From JAIBJN01 sp035762005 (GTDB lineage: Bacteria > Actinomycetota > Thermoleophilia > Gaiellales > Gaiellaceae): DNA of 64,000 bases. The notes under the pieces are model-generated. The model was not told the origin of the DNA, ran no database searches, and worked only from the letters and a program-made list of their open reading frames with translations. Each line of letters opens with the position of its first letter. Position 1 is the first letter of the stretch. The translations under genes and the position numbers were made by a program. Positions 58,237 to 64,000 of this stretch are shown piece by piece. The stretch covers positions 62,001-126,000 of the forward strand of contig DASTQA010000039.1 in assembly GCA_035762005.1 (NCBI GenBank), in the 5' to 3' direction.

Positions 58237-59313
58237 CTAGAAGGGCGTGGGCGCGTCCGCAGCGAGGTCGACCGGACGGGCCGTCCCCGTGAGCGCCCGC
58301 GGGATGCGGGCGAGCGCCTCCTCGACGTCCTCGGCGGAGACGTCGAGATGGGTGACGGCGCGGAGGACGCCGTCCCGCGCGGCGTACGAGAGAAGCACTC
58401 CCTCCGCGCGCAGGCGGGCGAGCGCCTCGTCGCCGTCGAGCCCGAGGGCGGCCACGTCGACGAGCACGAAGTTCGTCTCGACCTGCTCGAGGTCGACGGG
58501 CATGCCCGCCTCGGCGAGACCCTCCCCGAGTCGGCGCGCGTTCGCGTGGTCGTCCGCGAGCCGCTCGACGTGGTGGTCGAGCGCCCAGAGCCCGGCGGCG
58601 GCGACGATCCCCGCCTGGCGCATGGCCCCGCCGAAGAGGTGCTTGCACCGGCGCGCCTTCGCCATCAGGTCCCGCCGGCCGGCGACGAGCGCGCCGAGCG
58701 GGCATCCGAGCCCCTTCGAGAGGCAGAGCGTGACCGTGTCGAACTCGCGGCCGTAGTCGGCGGGCGGCGTGCCGCTCGCGACGGCCGCGTTCAGGAGCCG
58801 CGCGCCGTCGAGGTGCGCGGCGAGCCCCTGGCTCCGGGCCTCCGCGGTGACCGCGCGAACCTGCTCCAGCGGCCAGACGCGCCCACCGCCCCCGTTGTGC
58901 GTGTTCTCGACGGCCAGGACGCGGGTCGGCGCCATGTGCAGGTCGCCGCGGGGGTTGACCGCCGCGCGCACCTGCTCCGGGGTGAAGCGGCCGTCGGCGG
59001 TCGCGATCGACTTCATGACGAGCCCCGAGTGGACCGCGGGGCCGCCCAGCTCGTGGCGGAACACGTGCGCCTCGGCCTCGCCGACGACCTCGTCGCCGGG
59101 CTCGGAGAGGATGCGGAGGGCGATCTGGTTCGCCATCGTCGCGGTCGGGAGGTACACGGCCTCCTCCTGGCCGAGGAGCTCGGCCCCGCGCTCCTCGAGC
59201 TCGATCACGGTCGGGTCCTCCCGCTTCTGCTCGTCGCCGACGAGGGCCTGGGCGATCGCCTGCCGCATGCCCGGCGTCGGCTGCGTGATCGTGTCGGTGC
59301 GCAGGTCGATCAC
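58237..59313 (-). CDS. ltaE: Low-specificity threonine aldolase
   Basis: 358 residues. PLP enzyme that splits threonine and allo-threonine to glycine and acetaldehyde. IDLRTDTITQPTPGMRQA at the start is diagnostic; the PLP lysine is in TLCLSKGLGCPLGAL; also ENTHNGGGGRVWPLE and HLDGARLLNAAVA. GTG overlaps the MFS stop (GTGA). It is last in the MarR-MFS-aldolase operon. Confidence 0.93.
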   Translation of the reverse strand: MIDLRTDTITQPTPGMRQAIAQALVGDEQKREDPTVIELEERGAELLGQEEAVYLPTATMANQIALRILSEPGDEVVGEAEAHVFRHELGGPAVHSGLVMKSIATADGRFTPEQVRAAVNPRGDLHMAPTRVLAVENTHNGGGGRVWPLEQVRAVTAEARSQGLAAHLDGARLLNAAVASGTPPADYGREFDTVTLCLSKGLGCPLGALVAGRRDLMAKARRCKHLFGGAMRQAGIVAAAGLWALDHHVERLADDHANARRLGEGLAEAGMPVDLEQVETNFVLVDVAALGLDGDEALARLRAEGVLLSYAARDGVLRAVTHLDVSAEDVEEALARIPRALTGTARPVDLAADAPTPF

Positions 59314-60581
59314 GCGTTCACCGTACCTGGGCGCGAGCCGAGGCGAGGACGTGCGACTCGCCTGCCGAGCACGGCGACCGCGCCGGCGGCGACGGCGACG
59401 GCCGCGAAGCCGGCGACCGTGAACGCGAGCGCGGTGCCCCCGGTCGCGGCGAGCCAGCCGGCGAGCATCCCCCCAGCCGGCCCCGCCCCGTTGAAGGCGA
59501 AGAAGTAGAGGCCCATGACGCGCCCACGCAGGCGGTCAGGCGTCGCGAGCTGGAGCGTCGCGTTCGCGTTCGAGGTCCAGAGCGTGAACGCGAGCCCCGC
59601 CGCGAAGAGGAGCGGCGCCGCCCCCGCGAGCGTCGTCTGCGGGGCCAGCGCGAGCTGAGCGAGGCCGAAGCCGGCGGTGCCGGCGAGGACGAGCTTCGGG
59701 CTCGCGCGCGAGATCGCCGCGGAGACGAGGGCACCGAGCAGCGCCCCGGCGCCGAAGCACGCGCTGACGATGCCGAAGACCTCCGGCCCTTCCGCGAGCG
59801 TCGTCTTCGCCAGCACCGGCAGGAGGACGTTGAAGTTGAAGGAGAACGTCGTCACGAGGAGCACGAGCGCGAGCACGACGCCGGCGACGGGCACCGAGCG
59901 GACGAACGCGAGCGCCTCGCGGCTCCCGCGCACGACCGTCGGGCGGTCGTCGCCGCGGTCGAGCGGGAAGAGCTCGGCGGGCCGGATGAGCGCGAGGCTG
60001 CCGAGCACGGCGAGGAAGCTGACCGCGTTGAGGAGGAAGGCCGGGCCGGGACCGGCGCCCGCGATCACGGCGCCCCCCAGGGCCGGGCCGACGACTCGCG
60101 CCCCGTTGAAGAGGCTCGAGTTGAGCGCCACCGCGTTCGGGACGTGCTCGCGCCCGACCATCTGGAACGTGAGCTGCTGCCGCGCCGGGTGGTCGAAGAC
60201 GAGCGACACGCCCCTGAGCCCGGCGAGGAGGTACACGTGCCACGGCTCGACGACGCCCGCGAGCGTCACGCCAGCGAGCGCCGCCGCGAACACCATCGAC
60301 GCCGCCTGCGTCGCGACGACGACGCGCCGGGCGTCCAGCCGGTCGACGATGACGCCGCCGACGAGGCCGAGCAGCGTCGCCGGGAGGAACTGGCAGAGCA
60401 TGAGGACGCCGACGGCGACGGGCGAGTGCGTCAGCGTGAGCACGAGCCAGGCGGCCGCGACGTTCTGCATCCACGTGCCGGTGACCGAGACGACCTGCCC
60501 CGCGAAGAAGACTCGGTAGTTGCGGTGCGTCCGCAGGCTCGACCACGTCCGGCGCTGGGCGCGCAGGAAGGCGGCGGTCAC
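59310..60581 (-). CDS. MFS transporter, enterobactin-exporter/DHA3-like
   Basis: 423 residues, 12 hydrophobic helices. FFAGQVVSVTGTWMQNVAAAWLVL is typical of the MFS_3 (DHA3) group, with LLGLVGGVIVDRLDARRVVV as the loop 2-3 motif. Exports drugs or small metabolites. GTG at 60581 overlaps the marR stop; the longer frame upstream is a shadow of marR. With a MarR regulator in front, induction by its substrate is likely. Confidence 0.93.
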   Translation of the reverse strand: MTAAFLRAQRRTWSSLRTHRNYRVFFAGQVVSVTGTWMQNVAAAWLVLTLTHSPVAVGVLMLCQFLPATLLGLVGGVIVDRLDARRVVVATQAASMVFAAALAGVTLAGVVEPWHVYLLAGLRGVSLVFDHPARQQLTFQMVGREHVPNAVALNSSLFNGARVVGPALGGAVIAGAGPGPAFLLNAVSFLAVLGSLALIRPAELFPLDRGDDRPTVVRGSREALAFVRSVPVAGVVLALVLLVTTFSFNFNVLLPVLAKTTLAEGPEVFGIVSACFGAGALLGALVSAAISRASPKLVLAGTAGFGLAQLALAPQTTLAGAAPLLFAAGLAFTLWTSNANATLQLATPDRLRGRVMGLYFFAFNGAGPAGGMLAGWLAATGGTALAFTVAGFAAVAVAAGAVAVLGRRVARPRLGSRPGTVNA

Positions 60582-61015
60582 GCGTCCTCCTCGAGGAGCC
60601 TGAGCAGGGCGGGGAGCGCCGCCTCCACGCTCGCGAGCTCGTCGTCGCCGAGGCGGCGGAGGCGGTCCGCGAGCCAGGCGGTGCGACGGCTCCGCGCCGA
60701 GCGGAGCACCCTCTGGCCGTCCTCGGTCACCGTCAGCTCGACCCGGCGCCCGTCGCGCTCGGAGCGCCGGCGGCCCACGAGCCCCGCCGCCTGGAGGCGG
60801 TCGACGTACGCGCTCATGGCGGGCGCGGAGACACCTTCGAGGTCGGCGAGCTCGCGCAGGCCGATCCCGGGATGCGACCGGATCGCCCAGAGGAGGGCCG
60901 CCTGGCCGCCGGTGATCCCGAGGGGCGCCAGCTCCCGCCGCAGCCGCCGGTTGAGGTGCAGGAGCGCCGGCCGCAGGCCGTTCGCGACGGCCACCGGATC
61001 TGAAGTCGTTAACAT
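60578..61015 (-). CDS. MarR-family transcriptional regulator
   Basis: 145 residues. Winged helix: LGITGGQAALLWAIRSHPGIGLRELADLEGVSAPAMSAYVDRL (given in pieces), wing RRRSERDGRRVELTVTEDG and the helical dimer ends. Likely represses itself, the MFS gene and ltaE; ligand unknown. The ATG at 61015 lies 8 nt after TAAAAT and within the inverted repeat at 61008-61022, so bound MarR would block start-up directly. Confidence 0.95.
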   Translation of the reverse strand: MLTTSDPVAVANGLRPALLHLNRRLRRELAPLGITGGQAALLWAIRSHPGIGLRELADLEGVSAPAMSAYVDRLQAAGLVGRRRSERDGRRVELTVTEDGQRVLRSARSRRTAWLADRLRRLGDDELASVEAALPALLRLLEEDA

Positions 61016-61022
61016 CGTTAAC
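61008..61022. promoter_or_regulatory. MarR operator candidate, GTTAAC-GAT-GTTAAC
   Basis: Inverted repeat of two GTTAAC hexamers (61008-61013 and 61017-61022) around 3 bp, covering the marR start codon and next to the TAAAAT -10 (61024-61029, minus). Local AT content is far above the surroundings. Confidence 0.6.
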
Positions 61023-61093
61023 CATTTTAGCGACCCGGCCCGGACGCGCGTCCCCCTTTCGGGCGGCCCGGCGCGGCTACCGTGGAGCACGTC

Positions 61094-62074
61094 ATGGACA
61101 TCACGCTCGTCGAGGAAGCCGTCGCCGCGCGCGGCGAGCCCGCCTACCGCGCCCGCCAGGTGTGGGAGTGGGCCGCGCGCGGGGCCCCGGGCTACGACGC
61201 GATGACGAACCTCCCTGCCCCGCTTCGGCGCGAGCTCGCCGCGAGCGTCCCCTTCTCCACGCTCGTCCTCGCCGAGGAGGCGCACGCCCGCGACGGCACG
61301 GTGAAGGCGCTCTTCCGCACCGCGGACGGTCACCCGGTCGAGGCCGTGATCATGCGCTACCGCGACGGACGGCGCACGCTCTGCCTCTCCTCGCAGTCGG
61401 GCTGCCCCCTCACCTGCCGCTTCTGCGCCACGGGGGCGATGCGCTTCGGGCGCAACCTGACCTCCTGGGAGATCGTCGACCAGGCGCTCCACTTCCGGCG
61501 GGTCGAGCCTGTCGACCACGCGGTCTTCATGGGCATGGGGGAGCCGATGCTGAACCTCGACGACGTCCTCGCCGCCGCCCGCGTGCTGCCGGACCTCGGC
61601 ATCACCCACCGGCGCACGACCGTCTCCACCGTCGGCTGGCTCCCGGGCCTGCGCCGCTTCGTCGACGACGTGCGGGAGCCGATCCGCCTCGCGCTCTCGC
61701 TCCACGCGGCGGACGGAGAGCTCCGCTCCGAGCTCATGCCGGTCAACGAGCGGTACCCGCTCGCGGACGTGCTGGCCGAGTGCCGCCGCTACGTCGCCCT
61801 GCGCAGGCGGAAGGTCTTCGTCGAGTACGTCATGCTCGCCGGCGTGAACGACCGCGTCGGGCAGGCGAAGGCGCTCGCCCGGATCCTCGACCGGACATCG
61901 TTCAAGGTGAACCTAATCCCGTACAACCCGACCGGGGCGTTCGCGGGCTCGGGCCGGAAGGCGATCGCCGCGTTCGCGGAGACGCTCCGGGACGCGGGGC
62001 TGCCGGTGACGGTCCGCCTGACGCGGGGGCGGGACATCGCCGCCGCCTGCGGCCAGCTCGCCGCCGCACGCTGA
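61094..62074 (+). CDS. rlmN: 23S rRNA A2503 / tRNA A37 C2-methyltransferase RlmN
   Basis: 326 residues. Radical SAM enzyme: CxxxCxxC at C104, C108, C111 (SGCPLTCRFCATG), GMGEPMLNLDDV, SLHAADGELRSELMPVN and the second catalytic cysteine C319 near the C-terminus (DIAAACGQL). ATG at 61094 has GGAG 6 nt upstream; a GTG at 61082 is the alternative. Divergent from the marR operon with about 78 bp between starts. Confidence 0.96.
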   Translation: MDITLVEEAVAARGEPAYRARQVWEWAARGAPGYDAMTNLPAPLRRELAASVPFSTLVLAEEAHARDGTVKALFRTADGHPVEAVIMRYRDGRRTLCLSSQSGCPLTCRFCATGAMRFGRNLTSWEIVDQALHFRRVEPVDHAVFMGMGEPMLNLDDVLAAARVLPDLGITHRRTTVSTVGWLPGLRRFVDDVREPIRLALSLHAADGELRSELMPVNERYPLADVLAECRRYVALRRRKVFVEYVMLAGVNDRVGQAKALARILDRTSFKVNLIPYNPTGAFAGSGRKAIAAFAETLRDAGLPVTVRLTRGRDIAAACGQLAAAR

Positions 62075-62081
62075 GCCGAAC

Positions 62082-62633
62082 TCAGGCGAGCCCGGCGAGG
62101 CGCTCCGCGAGCGCGACGTGGCCGCCCTCGCGGGCGAACTCGGCCGCGGTGCGGCCGTCCGCGGCCGCCGCGCCGGGCTCCGCCCCGTGGGCGAGGAGCA
62201 GGTCGACCGCCGCGTCGTCGCCGTTTCGCGCGGCGGCGTGGAGCGGCGTGAAGGCGCCCTCCTGGCGCACGTTCGGGTCGGCGCCGCGCTCGAGGAGGAG
62301 CGCGGCCGTCTCGACCTCCCGGGCGGCGACCGCGCTCTGGAGAGGTGTCACCCTCAGCTGCTCGTGCCGCGCGACGGGATCGACCGGGGCGCCCCGCTCG
62401 ACGAGGAGCCGCGCCGTCTCGTGGTGGCGGAAGAAGGCGGCGAGGTGGAGCGGCGTGAAGCCGTCCGCCGACCACGCCGACACGAGGCTCGCATCGCCGT
62501 CGAGCAGCTCGTGGAGCCGCTCGCTCCGGCCGACCGCGGCCGCCTCGAAGACGTCGAGCTCCGGCTCGCCGGCGAGGATCCGCTCGACCGCGCCGCGGTC
62601 GCCCGCGTAGACGGCGGCGAGGAGCTCACTCAA
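62082..62633 (-). CDS. Ankyrin-repeat protein
   Basis: 183 residues. About four ankyrin repeats with the DGFTPLHLAAFFRHHETARLL and AFTPLHAAARNGDDAAVDLLL consensus; GTG start. A protein-interaction domain without an enzymatic part. It overlaps the upstream cupin gene by 8 bp, so the pair is probably co-translated. Confidence 0.9.
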   Translation of the reverse strand: MSELLAAVYAGDRGAVERILAGEPELDVFEAAAVGRSERLHELLDGDASLVSAWSADGFTPLHLAAFFRHHETARLLVERGAPVDPVARHEQLRVTPLQSAVAAREVETAALLLERGADPNVRQEGAFTPLHAAARNGDDAAVDLLLAHGAEPGAAAADGRTAAEFAREGGHVALAERLAGLA

Positions 62634-62982
62634 GGAACGTGTCCTCGTCCGAGTACGCCGGCGCGCAGCAGCAGAGGAAGCGGAGCTCTTCGCCGCCGGC
62701 CCGGATCCGGTGCCTCGCCCCCGCGGGGATGAGCACCGCGTCCCCGGGCCCGACGGGCCGCTGCTCGCCGTCCACCTCCATCTCGCCGCCGCCCGCGAGC
62801 ACGACGTAGATCTCCTCGGCGCGGGCGTGGTGGTGCCGTCGGGTCGCCTGCCCGGGGGCGAGCGTCGCCTCGGCGAGGCTCTGGCGCGAGGCGCCCCCGA
62901 GCCGGGCGTCGAGGAGGACGCGGATGGTCGAGCCGTCGAGCGTCGTGAAGGCGTCCGCCTGCTCCCGGTTGCGAACCTCCAT
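62626..62982 (-). CDS. Cupin-domain protein
   Basis: 118 residues. First cupin motif TRRHHHARAEEIYVVLAGGGEM with His-His-His and Glu as metal ligands, second motif PAGARHRIRAGG. A complete metal-binding set, unlike the cupin at 7.5 kb. Catalytic or sensing role unknown. ATG overlaps the HEAT-repeat stop (TGATG). Confidence 0.9.
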   Translation of the reverse strand: MEVRNREQADAFTTLDGSTIRVLLDARLGGASRQSLAEATLAPGQATRRHHHARAEEIYVVLAGGGEMEVDGEQRPVGPGDAVLIPAGARHRIRAGGEELRFLCCCAPAYSDEDTFLE

Positions 62983-63905
62983 CAGCGGCGGGCCCTCGCC
63001 TTCTCGAGCTCGCGCTCGCCGGCACGCCGGACGTCCTCGCGGGACCCGTCCCGTGCGCACGCCTCGAGCGCGGCGAGGGACTCCTCGGAACCGACGATCC
63101 GCGCCGCGGCGGCAAACCAGTGGACGTCGGCCGGGTCCGCGGCCCGCAGCCCGGCGACCACGTCGTCGGCGCGGCCCTCGAGCGCCAGGCAGGCGATCGC
63201 GGCGGCGTGCGCGTCAGGCGGGCCGCCGGGCTCCTGCCGGTCCGCGAGCCTGCGGAGCGTCGGCAGGGAGCCGCGGTCGCCGAGCTCGGCGAGCGCCCAC
63301 ATCGCGGCGACGCGCTCGTCGGCGTCGGCAGAGTGGAGGCGCCGGCGCAGGTCGGGAACCGCCTTCCGCGCCGCCTCCGGGTCGAGCGCGAGCAGGTGCC
63401 CGACGGCCCGCTCGCGGACGCCCGCGTCCCGGTCCCTCGTCAGGCCGAGGAGGACGCGCCCGGCCCCCGGCCCGAGCGTCTCGCGCGCCACGTCGGCCAC
63501 CCAGCCGCGAGCGGCCGGATCCGCGTGGCGGGAGAGCTCGTCGAGGACGAGCGCCGCCTTCCCGCGCTCCCGCCGCAGAAGCTCGACGTCCCGCGCGAGG
63601 GCCTCCTTCCCCGCCGGGCCCGCCTCGAGGGCGGCCAGGATGCGTTCGACCCGCTCGTCACGCGAGGCGTGCTCGAGCCGCGCGTACGTCCGCTGCAGCC
63701 AGCCCTTCTCGGCGAACCGCCGGCGAACCGCCCTCTGGAAGTCGTCCTCGTCCGCCGCGCGCTCGAGCAGGATCTGCCGGAGGAGCGGCTGCGCCTCGGG
63801 TCCGAGCTCGGCGGCGAGGCTCTGGACCGCCGCCACGAACTCGTGCCCCCGATGCGCCTGGGCGAGCGCGTCGACGCGTGCGCCGATCTCCTCCGGTGCG
63901 GTCAC
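62982..63905 (-). CDS. HEAT-repeat protein
   Basis: 307 residues, all helical. Repeated units such as DPAARGWVADVARETLG, DAGVRERAVGHLLAL and DADERVAAMWALAELGD fit HEAT/PBS-lyase-like repeats. Scaffold or partner protein; no catalytic residues. GTG overlaps the stop of the upstream gene (GTGA). Second of a four-gene chain that runs past the window end. Confidence 0.85.
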   Translation of the reverse strand: MTAPEEIGARVDALAQAHRGHEFVAAVQSLAAELGPEAQPLLRQILLERAADEDDFQRAVRRRFAEKGWLQRTYARLEHASRDERVERILAALEAGPAGKEALARDVELLRRERGKAALVLDELSRHADPAARGWVADVARETLGPGAGRVLLGLTRDRDAGVRERAVGHLLALDPEAARKAVPDLRRRLHSADADERVAAMWALAELGDRGSLPTLRRLADRQEPGGPPDAHAAAIACLALEGRADDVVAGLRAADPADVHWFAAAARIVGSEESLAALEACARDGSREDVRRAGERELEKARARR

Positions 63906-64000
63906 GCGCCCTTCTGGGCCTCGAGCGCCTTCCCGTCCGCCGGGGCCGGGGCGAGGTCCGGATGCTCGTCGAAGCCGTACTTGACGACGGCCCGCTTCGC
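63902..64000 (-). CDS. C-terminal end of an unidentified gene (cut by window edge)
   Basis: Only the last 32 codons are visible (KYGFDEHPDLAPAPADGK and a stop). The frame stays open to the window edge and its TGA overlaps the HEAT gene GTG, which supports it as the upstream member of the operon. Too short to identify. Confidence 0.6.
   Translation of the reverse strand, partial: AKRAVVKYGFDEHPDLAPAPADGKALEAQKGA

Noticed and set aside
1..64000. CRISPR arrays, insertion sequences, phage genes
   Set aside because: No regularly spaced repeats, transposase, integrase or phage structural motifs were seen.

Overview
The window is very GC-rich DNA, densely coded on both strands, with many 4-bp stop/start overlaps (ATGA, GTGA) and many GTG starts. 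The gene content (DUF6458 and DUF7144 proteins, F420/PPOX-type oxidoreductase, AAC(2')-like acetyltransferase, a glutamyl-tRNA synthetase lacking its zinc insertion, TANNNT -10 elements) suggests an actinobacterium, most likely of the Thermoleophilia (Gaiellales/Solirubrobacterales side). That placement is inference from protein flavour, not from a marker gene.

Layout. 1-7.5 kb (minus strand): mnmA, cut by the window edge and carrying an odd N-terminal extension; a small envelope cluster (coiled-coil protein, proline-rich membrane protein, RlpA-like barrel); then aspS-hisS-MBL hydrolase with overlapping ends. 7.5-16.3 kb: histidine utilisation (hutI, hutU, hutH, and ftcD a little apart), interleaved with small membrane proteins, a PPOX oxidoreductase and a prolyl aminopeptidase. 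16.3-22.9 kb (plus): a two-gene ABC exporter whose paired ATP sites are asymmetric, a membrane protein, an HtrA-type lipoprotein protease and an HD-like protein, then tRNA-Gln with a clear terminator. 23-30 kb: ACT-domain malic enzyme divergent from a four-gene 2-oxoacid:ferredoxin oxidoreductase operon whose last gene is a GltD-like flavoprotein fused to a ferredoxin domain.

30-40 kb: DUF6458 protein, glutathione-transferase-like protein, a candidate small RNA, tRNA-Glu, and behind it a block with more accessory character: PPOX and DUF899 proteins, a 1084-residue cyclase/ATPase/TPR regulator, a PfkB kinase, a sulfide:quinone reductase-like/DsrE/half-rhodanese cluster and a methyltransferase remnant. 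40-48 kb: a chromosomal AAC(2')-like acetyltransferase, an unknown lipoprotein, and a small membrane protein/methyltransferase/sulfatase-fold/flippase series that looks like envelope glycopolymer or lipid work. 48-64 kb: gltX, nfo, a cysteine-rich protein, HAD hydrolase, Ca2+/H+ antiporter, MacB/FtsX-type ABC system, PQQ-type sugar dehydrogenase, MarR-MFS-threonine aldolase operon, rlmN, and an ankyrin-cupin-HEAT chain that leaves the window.

A theme that runs through the window is initiation: about twenty genes have a TANNNT hexamer 6-9 nt upstream of their ATG or GTG and no Shine-Dalgarno sequence, as expected for leaderless mRNAs. A second set, concentrated in the 31.6-42.3 kb block, has strong GGAGG sites instead. 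No phage, transposase, integrase, CRISPR array or rRNA gene was seen.
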